Assembly (NCBI RefSeq): GCF_000382345.1 | Contig: NZ_KB908077.1 | Location: 1 to 64,000, forward strand | Length of the DNA: 64,000 bases | From: Massilia niastensis DSM 21313 | Lineage (GTDB): Bacteria; Pseudomonadota; Gammaproteobacteria; Burkholderiales; Burkholderiaceae_D | Reading direction: 5' to 3' | Shown: positions 55,582 through 64,000 of the stretch, in pieces | Layout of the letters: each line of letters starts with the position of its first letter | Numbering within the stretch: position 1 is the first letter of the stretch | Position numbers and translations under genes: made by a program | The notes under the pieces: generated by a model | Told to the model about the DNA's origin: nothing | Database searches by the model: none | The model's input: the letters and a program-made list of their open reading frames with translations, nothing else

Positions 55582-57108
55582 ATGGATCACTACGACGTAT
55601 TCATCGCGGGTTCGGGCCCGACCGGCATGGTACTGGCGCTGTACCTGGCCCACCAGGGCGTCAAGGTCGGGATCGTCGACAAGACCGCCGCTCCGGGAAC
55701 CACGTCGCGCGCCATGGCGGTCCAGGCGCGCATCCTGGAACTCTACCGCCAGATCGGCCTTGCTGACGAGATCGTTGCGGCAGGCAAGCCGAACCAGGCC
55801 ATCAACCTGTGGGCCAAGGGCAAGCACAAGGCCCACCTGTCGCTGCAACTGGCCGGCGCCCGCTACACCCCCTACCCCTTCATCCTGGTCTATCCGCAGG
55901 ACAGGCACGAAGAAGTGCTGGTCCGCAAGCTGGAAGAGATGGGTGTGACGGTCCAGCGCGAGACCGAGCTGGTCGGCTTCGAGGAGCATGAATGCGAGGT
56001 CACGGTGCGCCTGCGCAAGGCCGACGGTACGGAGAAACAATGCACGGCCACCTACCTGGCCGGCTGCGACGGCGCGCACTCGGCGGTCCGCCACCTGCTG
56101 GGCGGCAGCTTCACCGGCGGCACCTACGACCGCCTGTTCTACGTCGCCGACGTCGAGGCGCGCGGCAAGGCGGCGGAAGGCGAAGTCCACCTGTCGCTGG
56201 AAACCGCCGACTTCGTGATCCTGCTGCCGTATACCGATACGGGGCGCTGCCGCCTGATCGGCACCGTGCGCGAGGAGCGTGCGGACGCCGCCGGCCAGCT
56301 CAGCTTCGAGGATGTCAGCCACCGCGCGCTGGAAAGCCTGGGGCTGCGGGTCGAGCAGGTCCACTGGTTCTCGACCTACCGCGTGCACCACCGGGTGACC
56401 GACCACTACCGGTACGGCCGCGCCTTCCTGCTCGGCGACGCCGCCCACGTCCACAGCCCGGCCGGCGGCCAGGGGATGAACACCGGGATCGGCGACGCCA
56501 TCAATCTCGCCTGGAAGCTGGCCGCCGCGGTGCGCCACGAGGCGCCGCAAAGCCTGCTGGACAGCTACGAGGCCGAGCGCCTGGCGTTCGCGCACAAGCT
56601 GGTCGACACCACCGACCGCCTGTTCACCTTCGTCACGGCCGAAGGGACGTTCGCGGACTTCATGCGCACCCGCATCGCGCCGATCTTCGCCAGCGCCGCC
56701 TACAGCATCGACACGATGCGCGAGCTGATCTTCCGGATCATTTCGCAGATCACGATCAACTACCATGACAGCTGGCTGAGCGCGGGCGCGGCCGGCGCGC
56801 TCAAGGGCGGCGACCGCCTGCCCTGGGCGGTCCAGGACGGCCGCGACAACCATGCACCGCTGCCGAAGATCGACTGGCAGGTGCAGGTCTACGGCACGCC
56901 GAACGACGCGCTGGGCGACTGGTGCACCCGGCATGGCATGCCGCTGCGCGTCTTCGACTGGGGCCAGGGACACGAGGCTGCCGGGTTCACGCGCAATGCC
57001 CTCTACCTGGTACGCCCCGACAACCACATCGCGCTGTGCGACACCGGCGCGTCGGCCGAGACCCTGGCGAAGTATTTCCGCGACCGGGCGTACCGGCGCT
57101 TTTGCTGA
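55582..57108 (+). CDS. FAD-dependent aromatic monooxygenase (PheA/TfdB type)
   Basis: The 508-residue group A flavoprotein hydroxylase has FAD-binding GSGPTGMVLALYLAHQG at the N terminus, the DG motif YLAGCDGAHSAVRHLLGG, and LLGDAAHVHSPAGGQGMNTGIGDAINLAWKL for ribityl binding. The C-terminal thioredoxin-like region (LVRPDNHIALCDTG) is characteristic of phenol or polyketide hydroxylases. It uses NAD(P)H and O2 on an aromatic substrate. It is far (about 30 kb) from the PKS block, so a link with it is only a possibility. Confidence 0.92.
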   Translation: MDHYDVFIAGSGPTGMVLALYLAHQGVKVGIVDKTAAPGTTSRAMAVQARILELYRQIGLADEIVAAGKPNQAINLWAKGKHKAHLSLQLAGARYTPYPFILVYPQDRHEEVLVRKLEEMGVTVQRETELVGFEEHECEVTVRLRKADGTEKQCTATYLAGCDGAHSAVRHLLGGSFTGGTYDRLFYVADVEARGKAAEGEVHLSLETADFVILLPYTDTGRCRLIGTVREERADAAGQLSFEDVSHRALESLGLRVEQVHWFSTYRVHHRVTDHYRYGRAFLLGDAAHVHSPAGGQGMNTGIGDAINLAWKLAAAVRHEAPQSLLDSYEAERLAFAHKLVDTTDRLFTFVTAEGTFADFMRTRIAPIFASAAYSIDTMRELIFRIISQITINYHDSWLSAGAAGALKGGDRLPWAVQDGRDNHAPLPKIDWQVQVYGTPNDALGDWCTRHGMPLRVFDWGQGHEAAGFTRNALYLVRPDNHIALCDTGASAETLAKYFRDRAYRRFC

Positions 57109-57183
57109 TGGCGTTCGCCGTACAGCCCATCCATGCGCCGCCGAACGCGCGGCTGTGGTCCACTACGCATGAAAGGACCGAGC

Positions 57184-58695
57184 ATGGAAACCGAACTCAA
57201 ACTCAAGGTTCCACCCGCCGCCCTGGAACGCATGCGCAGCCACCCGGTGCTGAGCGAGCGCTCGCAGGGCGCGCCGCGCGAACACCACCTGACCGACACC
57301 TACTACGACACTCCCGAACGCGAGCTGTGGAAGCATGGCCTGAGCTTGCGGGTCCGCAATGACAACGATACCTGGGTGCAGACCGCGAAAACGGCCGGCG
57401 CACGCTTCTGCGGCCTGGACCAGCGCGGCGAATGGGAATCGGCCTTGCCCGACGGCCAGCCCCGGCCCGGGCTGCTGGCGCGCCAGGTCAGGGACGGCAG
57501 GCTGGCCGATGTGCTGACCGCGCCCGGCATCGCGCAGCGCCTGCAGCCGGTGTTCCGCAGCAGCACCCGCCGCACCAGCTGGGACATCCCGCTGGCCGAC
57601 GGCCGCCAGCTCGCCTGCGCGCTGGATGCGGGCGACCTCGCCTGCGGCGACCGCCACACGGAGATTTCCGAACTCGAACTGGAACTCAAGCGCGGCGACC
57701 CGGCCGAGCTGTTCGAACTGGCGCTGGACCTGCACCGGGACATTCCGCTGGAGATGAGCAACGACAGCAAGGCCGCGCGCGGCTACGCGATGCTCGAGGA
57801 CGCGCCGCTGCGCGCCGTCAAGGCCACACCGGTACGCCTGGGCCGCGACATGACCCTGGAGGACGCGTTCCAGTGCATCGGCCTGAACTGCCTGCGCCAG
57901 ATCGAGGCCAACGTGGCGGGCGTGCTGCGCAAGGACGTCGAAAGCCTGCACCAGATGCGCGTCGGCCTGCGCCGCCTGCGCGCGCTGGCCGACATGTTCG
58001 AAGAACTGGCCGCAGCGCCAGCCGAGATCCGCGAAGGCCTCGACTGGCTGGCGGGAGAACTGGGCGCGGCCCGCGACTGGGACGTGCTGGCCGACACCAC
58101 GCTCGATCGCATCCACGGCATCGATCCGGCGGCGCTGCGCCAGGCCGCGCACGACAAGGCGAATGCGCTGCACGGGAAAATGCTGCAGACCCTGCATGCG
58201 CCGCGCCATACCCAGTTGATGCTGCAGCTGAACGGCTGGCTGCGCGGCCGCCAATGGCGCGGCGTCGACGCGCTGCCCAAGGGTGCGCCGCTGGCCGAAC
58301 GTGCGCTGCGCGGCGCCCGGCCGCTGCTGCGCAAGGCCGAGAAACGCCTCGCCAGGCGCATCAAGGCGCTCGACCCGGCGGATGCGCCGATGCGCCATCG
58401 CGTGCGCATCGCGGCCAAGAAGGCGCGCTATGCGGCCGAGTTCTTCCATGACCTGATGCCAGGCAAGCGGACCAGGCGCTACATCAGCCGTTTGTCCAAG
58501 CTCCAGGACCGGCTCGGTGCGCTGAACGACATGGCGGTCGCCGGGCAGCTGCTCGACGAACTCACGGGCGGCCGCGGCCAGATACCGCGCCAGGCCTCGT
58601 ATGCGCGCGGCTACCTGGCCGCCCAAGCCGAGGCCGGGAGCGAAGACCTGGGCAAGGCGCTCAAGGGTGTGGCAAAACTGCGGATCATCCGCTAG
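57184..58695 (+). CDS. CYTH-CHAD domain protein (inorganic triphosphatase-like)
   Basis: The 503-residue protein has an N-terminal CYTH triphosphate-tunnel domain beginning METELKLKV, with the ExExK signature (Glu2, Glu4, Lys6), TYYDTPERELWKHGLSLRVR and ELELELKRGDPAELF. The C-terminal CHAD helical domain (about 220-500) is rich in Arg/Lys/His and binds polyphosphate (MRVGLRRLRALADMF, MRHRVRIAAKKARYAAEFF). This is the YgiF architecture, an inorganic triphosphatase. AAAGGA precedes the ATG. It lies 75 bp after the monooxygenase gene. Confidence 0.93.
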   Translation: METELKLKVPPAALERMRSHPVLSERSQGAPREHHLTDTYYDTPERELWKHGLSLRVRNDNDTWVQTAKTAGARFCGLDQRGEWESALPDGQPRPGLLARQVRDGRLADVLTAPGIAQRLQPVFRSSTRRTSWDIPLADGRQLACALDAGDLACGDRHTEISELELELKRGDPAELFELALDLHRDIPLEMSNDSKAARGYAMLEDAPLRAVKATPVRLGRDMTLEDAFQCIGLNCLRQIEANVAGVLRKDVESLHQMRVGLRRLRALADMFEELAAAPAEIREGLDWLAGELGAARDWDVLADTTLDRIHGIDPAALRQAAHDKANALHGKMLQTLHAPRHTQLMLQLNGWLRGRQWRGVDALPKGAPLAERALRGARPLLRKAEKRLARRIKALDPADAPMRHRVRIAAKKARYAAEFFHDLMPGKRTRRYISRLSKLQDRLGALNDMAVAGQLLDELTGGRGQIPRQASYARGYLAAQAEAGSEDLGKALKGVAKLRIIR

Positions 58696-58815
58696 CGCCA
58701 CCTGCGCCTGCTTTTTCTCCTTTGCGATGACCGGAAATTGTTGTACCTTTTACAGTGTAATTTCCGATTTGCCACGACCGTGGCCACGCAAAGTTCTCAC
58801 TTCTGGAGAAAATAC

Positions 58816-59952
58816 ATGCAGGTCAGCACCAAGCTCATCCCCCTTGCCATCGCGATGGCGTTCGCCGGCAGCGCCAGCGCCCAGCAGGTCGTCAAGATCG
58901 GCCACGTGGGTCCCGTCTCCGGCCCGAACTCGCACCTCGGCAAGGACAACGAGAACGCGGCGCGCATGGCGATTGACGAGCTCAACGCCAAGGGCTTCAC
59001 CATCAACGGCCAGAAGGTCAAGCTGCAGCTGCTGGCGGAGGACGACGCCAGCGATCCGAAACAGGGCACGGCCGTGGCCCAGAAACTGGTCGACGCCAAG
59101 GTCAACGGCATCGTCGGCCACCTGAATTCGGGCACCTCGGTGCCGGCCTCGAAGATCTACCACGACGCCGGCCTGGTCCAGATCTCCCCGGCCACCACCG
59201 CGACCCAGTACACCAAGCAGGGCTTCGCGGGCGCGTTCCGGGTGGTCGCCAACGACGCCAAGCTGGGCGGCACGCTGGGCAAGTATGCGGTCGAGACCCT
59301 GAAGGTCAAGAACATCGCCATCATCGACGACCGCACCACCTACGGCCAGGGCGTGGCCGCCGAATTCGCCAAGGGCGCCAAGGGTCCGGGCGTGCGCATC
59401 GTGGGCAAGGAATTCACCAGCGCCACCGCCACCGACTACACCGCGATCCTGACCTCGATCCGCGCCAAGAAGCCCGACCTGGTGTTCTTCGGCGGCATGG
59501 ACTCGGTGGGCGGCCCGATGCTCAAGCAGATGAAGGCGCTCGGCATCAACGCCAGGTTCATGGGCGGCGACGGCGTGTGCACCGAGGCGCTGGGACGCCT
59601 GGCGGGCGACGCCGTGGGCGAAGACAAGGTGATCTGCGCCGAAGCGGGCGGCGTCAAGGGCGCGCAGGAAAAGGCCATGACCGACTTCCGGGCCCGCTTC
59701 AAGCAGAAGACCGGCGTCGAGGTGCAGCTGTATGCGCCGTATGTGTACGACTCGGTGATGGTGATGGCGGCCGCGATGCAGAACGCCAAATCCGCCGATC
59801 CGGCCAAGTACCTGCCGGAGCTGAAGAAGATCAAGTACGAGGGCGTGACCGGCACCATCCAGTTCGACCAGTTCGGCGACATCCAGAACGGCGCCCTGAC
59901 CCTGTACACCTACAAGGGCGGCAAGCGCACCCGCATGGACGTGATCCGCTAA
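58816..59952 (+). CDS. Branched-chain amino acid ABC transporter substrate-binding protein
   Basis: The 378-residue periplasmic binding protein has a signal peptide (MQVSTKLIPLAIAMAFAGSASA). The Leu/Ile/Val-binding fold follows: KIGHVGPVSGPNSHLGKDNENAARMAIDELN, LLAEDDASDPKQGTAVAQKLVD, VNGIVGHLNSGTSVPASKIYHDAGLVQISPATT. The ribosome binding site is CTGGAG. No liv permease or ATPase genes follow; a cytochrome gene on the opposite strand is next. It is therefore an orphan receptor, a common arrangement in betaproteobacteria. Confidence 0.95.
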   Translation: MQVSTKLIPLAIAMAFAGSASAQQVVKIGHVGPVSGPNSHLGKDNENAARMAIDELNAKGFTINGQKVKLQLLAEDDASDPKQGTAVAQKLVDAKVNGIVGHLNSGTSVPASKIYHDAGLVQISPATTATQYTKQGFAGAFRVVANDAKLGGTLGKYAVETLKVKNIAIIDDRTTYGQGVAAEFAKGAKGPGVRIVGKEFTSATATDYTAILTSIRAKKPDLVFFGGMDSVGGPMLKQMKALGINARFMGGDGVCTEALGRLAGDAVGEDKVICAEAGGVKGAQEKAMTDFRARFKQKTGVEVQLYAPYVYDSVMVMAAAMQNAKSADPAKYLPELKKIKYEGVTGTIQFDQFGDIQNGALTLYTYKGGKRTRMDVIR

Positions 59953-59980
59953 GGCGGCGCCCGGCAAGGCCGGAAACGAA

Positions 59981-60010
59981 AAAGCGCGCCATGCTCACGC
60001 AGGCGCGCTT
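59981..60010 (-). terminator. Terminator of the cytochrome c gene
   Basis: AAGCGCGCC (59982-59990) pairs with GGCGCGCTT (60002-60010); on the minus strand it is followed by tttttcgttt. It also lies 29 bp after the convergent binding-protein gene. Confidence 0.75.
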
Positions 60011-60030
60011 CGTTCGTCGAAGGGGGGCGA

Positions 60031-60339
60031 TTACTTCGTCGCCAGCACCCATTTGACCAGGCTGCGTGCTTCCGCTTCGCTCACCTGGGGATTGGCCGGC
60101 ATCGGCACCGGACCCCAGACACCTGCGCCACCCTTCATGACCTTTTGCACCAATTTGTCTTCAGCGCCTTTCTGGCCATCGTACTTGGCTGCAACGTCCT
60201 TGTAGGAAGGACCGACCAGCTTGTTCGCCACCGCATGGCAGGCCATGCAGTTCTTGGCTTTCGCCAGGTCGACTTGTGCGAACGCGCTGGTGGACGCGAG
60301 GGTCGACAACACAACACACAACAACAGGGAGCGTTTCAT
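60031..60339 (-). CDS. Periplasmic monohaem cytochrome c (c551/c552 type)
   Basis: The 102-residue protein has a signal peptide (MKRSLLLCVVLSTLASTSAFA), haem motif CMACH (about residue 32) and a Met ligand in GPVPMPANPQVSEAEARSLVKWVL. This is the class I c551/c552 pattern of electron carriers serving terminal oxidases or reductases. It is monocistronic, converging on the binding-protein gene, with its own terminator. Confidence 0.94.
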   Translation of the reverse strand: MKRSLLLCVVLSTLASTSAFAQVDLAKAKNCMACHAVANKLVGPSYKDVAAKYDGQKGAEDKLVQKVMKGGAGVWGPVPMPANPQVSEAEARSLVKWVLATK

Positions 60340-60514
60340 TTATTTCTCCAGGTTAAACATGGAACAGATTCTACCGGTATTTCCCCCGTCCTCCACCAAC
60401 CGATACACTCTGTAACGATAGAGCAACGTCCATGGTTGACTTGACAACAGGAAACACAACTAATCTCCAGGCCACATCTGTTTTTTGTAATATGCATGCC
60501 TGGAGGAATTTTTT

Positions 60515-60739
60515 ATGCCCTTGATCCTGTTGATCCTGGCCCTGGTCGTGCTGCGCGGCTTGGAAGTCTGGCGCTTTGCCGAGCTGTCGTGGTGGACCAT
60601 CGTCGGCCTGATGGTGGCGGCCTTCATCTGGTTCGAATTCATCGAGAAGATGCTCGGACTGGACAAGAAGAAGGAACACGCCGAGCAGGACAAGCGCCGC
60701 GATGCGCGCGTCAGGCGCACGCTCGGCAAGCGCAAATGA
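60515..60739 (+). CDS. Small Trp-rich inner-membrane protein
   Basis: The 74-residue protein has one or two TM segments and four Trp residues clustered in VWRFAELSWWTIVGLMVAAFIWFEF. The C-terminal tail is strongly basic (DKKKEHAEQDKRRDARVRRTLGKRK). This matches the betaproteobacterial 'small Trp-rich protein' family as I recall it; function unknown. TGGAGG lies 8 nt upstream of the ATG. A terminator follows at once. Confidence 0.85.
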   Translation: MPLILLILALVVLRGLEVWRFAELSWWTIVGLMVAAFIWFEFIEKMLGLDKKKEHAEQDKRRDARVRRTLGKRK

Positions 60740-60740
60740 G

Positions 60741-60768
60741 AACGGCGGGGCTTGCCCCGCCGTTTTAC
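60741..60768 (+). terminator. Terminator between the Trp-rich protein gene and ilvD
   Basis: AACGGCGGGG (60741-60750) pairs perfectly with CCCCGCCGTT (60755-60764), followed by ttactttatt. It can serve both convergent genes. Confidence 0.85.
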
Positions 60769-60786
60769 TTTATTGGTGAATCTGAC

Positions 60787-62472
60787 TTAGTCGGTGACCG
60801 CACCCTTGCTGGCGCTCGAGGTCAAGGCCGCGAACTTGGCCAGCACCCCGCGCGTATAGCGCGGCGCCGGACGCACCCAGGCCGCGCGGCGCCGGGCCAG
60901 CTCTTCTTCCGGCACGTTCAGCTGGATCAGCAGCCGGTGCGCATCGATCGTCACCGAATCGCCTTCCCGCACCAGCGCGATGGTCCCGCCCTCCCAGGCT
61001 TCCGGCGCCACGTGGCCGACCACCATGCCCCAGGTGCCGCCCGAGAAGCGGCCGTCGGTGATCAGGCCGACCGATTCGCCCAGGCCCTTGCCGATCAGCG
61101 CGGAGGTGGGCGCCAGCATCTCGGGCATGCCCGGCCCGCCCTTCGGTCCGAGGTAGCGCAGCACCAGCACGTCGCCCGGCTGGATGCCGTTCGCCAGGAT
61201 CACGCCCATCGCCGACTGCTCGTCGTCGAACACGCGCGCCGGTCCCGTGATGGCCGGGTTCTTCAGGCCGGTGATCTTGGCCACCGAACCCTCCGGCGCG
61301 AGGTTGCCCTTCAGGATCGCCAGGTGGCCCTCCTGGTACAGCGCCCGGTCGAGCGGGCGGATCACGTCCTGTCCTGCCTTCGGCGTGGACGGCACATGGG
61401 CGAGTTCCTCGGCCAGGGTGCGGCCGGTGATGGTGATGCAGTCGCCGTGCAGCAGGCCGGCGTCGAGCAGCAGCTTCATCACCTGCGGGATGCCGCCCGC
61501 CTGGTGCAGGTCGGTCGCCACGTACTCGCCCGAGGGCTTGAGGTTGCAGATCACCGGCACCTTGCGGCGCACCCGCTCGAAGTCGTCCAGGGTCCATTCG
61601 ACTTCGGCGGCATGGGCGATCGCCAGGTAGTGCAGCACCGCGTTGGTGGAACCGCCGGTGGCCATGATCAAGGCCACCGCGTTCTCGATCGACTCGCGGG
61701 TGATGATGTCGCGCGGCTTGAGGTCGCGCTTGACCGCCTCGACCAGCACGCGCGCCGACTGCGCCGCCGAGCCGACCTTCTCGTCGTCCGGATTGGCCAT
61801 GGTCGACGAGTACAGCAGCGACATGCCGAGCGCCTCGAACGAGGACGACATCGTGTTCGCGGTGTACATGCCGCCGCACGAACCCGACGACGGACAGGCG
61901 TTGCGCTCGATGCCGTCGAAATCCTCCTGGCTCATGCGGCCGGCGGTGAACTCGCCCACCGCCTCGAAGGCCGAGACGATGGTCAGGTCCTTGCCCTTCC
62001 AGTGGCCGGGCTTGATGGTGCCGCCGTAGACGTAGATGCCCGGCACGTTGACGCGCGCCAGTGCGATCATCCCGCCCGGCATGTTCTTGTCGCAGCCGCC
62101 GATCACGACCACGCCATCCATCCACTGGCCGTTGACGCAGGTCTCGATGCAGTCGGCGATCACTTCGCGCGAGATCAGGGAGAACTTCATGCCCTCGGTG
62201 CCCATCGACATGCCGTCGGAAATGGTCGGGGTGCCGAACACCTGGGGATTGGCGCCGCACTCCTTGACGGTGGCGACCGCGATGTCGGCCAGCTTCTGCA
62301 GGCCCGAGTTGCAGGGCGTGATGGTCGAGTGACCGTTGGCCACCCCGATCATCGGCTTGTCGAAGTCTTCCTTTTCATATCCCATCGCGTAGTACATCGA
62401 GCGGTTGGGACTGCGGGCCACGCCCTCGGTGACGTTGCGGGAACGGCGGTTATAGCGCTGTTGGTCGGCCAT
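60787..62472 (-). CDS. ilvD: Dihydroxy-acid dehydratase
   Basis: The 561-residue iron-sulfur enzyme of Val/Leu/Ile/pantothenate synthesis converts 2,3-dihydroxy acids to 2-keto acids. The N terminus is [17 protein letters not shown], with cluster-binding Cys in [17 protein letters not shown] and [14 protein letters not shown]. Substrate and Mg signatures include [20 protein letters not shown]. Length is standard. It is divergent from a LysR gene across 125 bp containing an inverted repeat. Confidence 0.97.
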   Translation of the reverse strand: MADQQRYNRRSRNVTEGVARSPNRSMYYAMGYEKEDFDKPMIGVANGHSTITPCNSGLQKLADIAVATVKECGANPQVFGTPTISDGMSMGTEGMKFSLISREVIADCIETCVNGQWMDGVVVIGGCDKNMPGGMIALARVNVPGIYVYGGTIKPGHWKGKDLTIVSAFEAVGEFTAGRMSQEDFDGIERNACPSSGSCGGMYTANTMSSSFEALGMSLLYSSTMANPDDEKVGSAAQSARVLVEAVKRDLKPRDIITRESIENAVALIMATGGSTNAVLHYLAIAHAAEVEWTLDDFERVRRKVPVICNLKPSGEYVATDLHQAGGIPQVMKLLLDAGLLHGDCITITGRTLAEELAHVPSTPKAGQDVIRPLDRALYQEGHLAILKGNLAPEGSVAKITGLKNPAITGPARVFDDEQSAMGVILANGIQPGDVLVLRYLGPKGGPGMPEMLAPTSALIGKGLGESVGLITDGRFSGGTWGMVVGHVAPEAWEGGTIALVREGDSVTIDAHRLLIQLNVPEEELARRRAAWVRPAPRYTRGVLAKFAALTSSASKGAVTD

Positions 62473-62547
62473 GACGAACTCCCCCTGAGCAGAGCTGTCA
62501 GGATGCCTTGCCGCTCCCGCTACGTCAAATGTAAGATACGCGCGTGT

Positions 62548-62568
62548 GTGATACGCATCGCATATCAC
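62548..62568. promoter_or_regulatory. Inverted repeat between ilvD and LysR gene
   Basis: GTGATA (62548-62553) and TATCAC (62563-62568) are perfect 6-bp inverted arms 9 bp apart, a geometry like LysR T-N11-A boxes. It lies between the two divergent starts, 30 bp from the LysR ATG. Confidence 0.45.
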
Positions 62569-62597
62569 CGCCGCCGATCAATACAGCCTGCATATCG

Positions 62598-63491
62598 ATG
62601 AACCTTGAACTGCGCCAGCTGCGCCATTTCGTCACCGTGGCCGAGGAACTCCACTTCGGCCGCGCGGCGGCGCGCCTGCACATGACCCAGCCGCCGCTGT
62701 CGCAGAGCATCGCCGGGCTCGAGGAACTGCTCGGCGCCCCGCTGTTCCTGCGCAACCGCCGCCAGGTGAACCTGACGCCGGCCGGCAGCGCCCTGCTGCC
62801 GGAGGCGCGCCGCATCCTCGACGAGGCCGGCGCCCTGCCGGAGCTGGTGCGGCGCGTGGCCTCGGGCGAGGCGGGCCGGCTGGCGCTGTCCTTCGTGACC
62901 ACGGCGGGCGTGAGCGTGCTGCCGGCCATCCTGCGCGGCTACAGCGCGGCCTATCCCAAGGTCAGGCTGGTGCTGCAGGAAGCGACCTCGGACCTGCAGT
63001 TCGAGGAGCTGCTGCAGGGCCGCATCGATGCCGGCTTCGTGATCCCGCCGCTGCCCGGCAGGCAGGACAGCCTGCTGGACTACCTGAAGATCGTGGAAGA
63101 ACCGCTGGTGCTGTGCGCGCCGGGCGGCCTGGATGCGCTGCGCGCCCGCGGCCCGGTGCGGCTGCGCGACCTGCCGCCGCTGCCGCTGCTGATCTTCCCG
63201 CGCGCGGTGGCGCCGGCGCTGCACGATGCGGTCCTGGCCTGCTTCCGCGCGGCCGGGGTCACGCCGGTGATCGGCCAGGAAGCGATCCAGATGCAAACCA
63301 TCGTCAGCCTGGTTTCCGGCGGCATGGGCCTGGCACTTGTGCCACAATCGGTGTCGAACCTGATGCGACCGGGCGTAGAATACCGTGCCCTCGCCGACCC
63401 GACGCCGCTGGCCGAGACCGGACTGGCCTGGCGACGCGATAACGATTCGCCGGTGCTCAAGGGCTTCTTGGACTTGTTAAGGAAAGACTGA
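62598..63491 (+). CDS. LysR-family transcriptional regulator
   Basis: The 297-residue protein begins with [55 protein letters not shown], the LysR winged HTH of the BenM/CatR-like subgroup. A type 2 periplasmic-binding effector domain follows. It is divergent from ilvD, with a GTGATA/TATCAC repeat between them, and only 2 bp upstream of lgt, with which it may be co-transcribed. Regulation of ilvD is suggested by position only. Confidence 0.93.
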   Translation: MNLELRQLRHFVTVAEELHFGRAAARLHMTQPPLSQSIAGLEELLGAPLFLRNRRQVNLTPAGSALLPEARRILDEAGALPELVRRVASGEAGRLALSFVTTAGVSVLPAILRGYSAAYPKVRLVLQEATSDLQFEELLQGRIDAGFVIPPLPGRQDSLLDYLKIVEEPLVLCAPGGLDALRARGPVRLRDLPPLPLLIFPRAVAPALHDAVLACFRAAGVTPVIGQEAIQMQTIVSLVSGGMGLALVPQSVSNLMRPGVEYRALADPTPLAETGLAWRRDNDSPVLKGFLDLLRKD

Positions 63492-63493
63492 CT

Positions 63494-64000
63494 ATGCTGA
63501 TTCATCCGCAGCCGGACCCGATTGCGTTCTCCATCGGTCCGGTGGACATCCACTGGTACGGGCTGATGTACGTACTCGCCTTCGCCCTGTTCCTGATCCT
63601 GGGCCGGGTGCGCATCCGCCAGCCGCACATCGCCGCGCAGGGCTGGACCAACGAAGACCTGGACGACATGCTGTTCTACGGGATGCTGGGCGTGATCCTC
63701 GGCGGGCGCCTGGGCGAAGTGCTGTTCTACCAGCTCGGCTACTTCCTCGCGCATCCGCTCGAGATCTTCATGGTGTGGCGCGGCGGGATGTCCTTCCATG
63801 GCGGCTTCCTCGGCGTGCTGATCGCGATGGCCCTGTGGGCGCGCAAGCGCAAGCGCAACCTGCTCGACGTCTACGACTTCATCGCGCCGATGGTGCCGCT
63901 CGGGTATGCGGCGGGACGGATCGGCAACTTCATCAACGCCGAACTGCCGGGACGCCTGGCCGACCCCAGCCTGCCGTGGGCGATGCTGTGGCCGGGCGTG
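63494..64000 (+). CDS. lgt: Prolipoprotein diacylglyceryl transferase (truncated by window edge)
   Basis: 169 codons are present. Lgt is an inner-membrane enzyme that attaches diacylglycerol from phosphatidylglycerol to lipobox Cys. Visible parts are [33 protein letters not shown], the [11 protein letters not shown] segment, the [13 protein letters not shown] motif with the essential His, and [18 protein letters not shown], the Lgt signature. The C-terminal part continues beyond the window. It starts 2 bp after the LysR stop. Confidence 0.96.
   Translation, partial: MLIHPQPDPIAFSIGPVDIHWYGLMYVLAFALFLILGRVRIRQPHIAAQGWTNEDLDDMLFYGMLGVILGGRLGEVLFYQLGYFLAHPLEIFMVWRGGMSFHGGFLGVLIAMALWARKRKRNLLDVYDFIAPMVPLGYAAGRIGNFINAELPGRLADPSLPWAMLWPGV

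Noticed and set aside
55582..57108. Assigning the FAD monooxygenase to the PKS pathway as a ring hydroxylase
   Set aside because: It is about 30 kb away on the other strand among unrelated genes; enzyme class alone does not link it.

Overview
The window is GC-rich chromosomal DNA of a betaproteobacterium, most likely an Oxalobacteraceae member of the Massilia/Telluria type. This rests on gene content and order: aceE-aceF-lpdA with a lipoyl domain on the E3 subunit, ilvD divergent from a LysR gene next to lgt, a small Trp-rich membrane protein, HDOD and GYD proteins, and T6SS VgrG. No rRNA or replication genes are present, so the genus is an inference.

Layout. 1-3.7 kb: the end of an IS5-type element has cut the 3' end off a DUF4123 adaptor gene that is translationally coupled to a complete T6SS vgrG. 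3.9-9.1 kb: two tRNA-Lys(TTT) genes in near-identical ~130-bp repeats flank a multi-PAS hybrid histidine kinase gene. That gene is split by a complete 1,310-bp IS3-family element with a 3-bp CGG target duplication; removing the element restores the frame exactly.

9.6-27.9 kb holds the main feature, an ~18-kb minus-strand gene block with short gaps or overlaps. In transcription order it encodes a GAF protein, a small degenerate adenylation-domain protein, a ~2,490-residue type I PKS/FAS-like synthase (two tandem nitronate-monooxygenase-like domains, KS, AT, one ACP, pseudo-KR, KR), a type III PKS with an intact Cys-His-Asn triad, a dehydratase fused to a 4'-phosphopantetheinyl transferase, an ABC ATPase and permease, a LolA-like periplasmic protein, an outer-membrane beta-barrel, a GT4 glycosyltransferase and a membrane-bound hexapeptide acyltransferase. 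The simplest reading is that the type I synthase builds a long acyl chain, the type III PKS extends and cyclises it to an alkylresorcinol- or alkylpyrone-type phenolic lipid, the last two enzymes may glycosylate and acylate it, and the ABC/LolA/barrel set moves it to the envelope. It resembles the Azotobacter ars system plus the heterocyst-glycolipid logic (PKS, ABC exporter, glycosyltransferase). The product is inferred. Upstream lies an AT-rich 560-bp control region with palindromes, a sigma-54-like site and a possible small RNA.

28.5-42.5 kb is mixed housekeeping and stress DNA: YigZ, a MITE, an MFS transporter, an isochorismatase-like hydrolase, LysR, HDOD, a BON protein with a triplicated Cys motif, two secreted metallopeptidase-like proteins, an EmrAB-OprM-type efflux operon opposite its TetR regulator, and two small conserved-looking genes. 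42.7-49 kb is the pyruvate dehydrogenase operon. 49.4-64 kb contains folD, an M3 oligopeptidase, holC and a partner, an NHL-propeller/M23-like fusion, an FAD monooxygenase, a CYTH-CHAD triphosphatase, a branched-chain amino acid binding protein, a cytochrome c, a Trp-rich protein, ilvD, LysR and the start of lgt.
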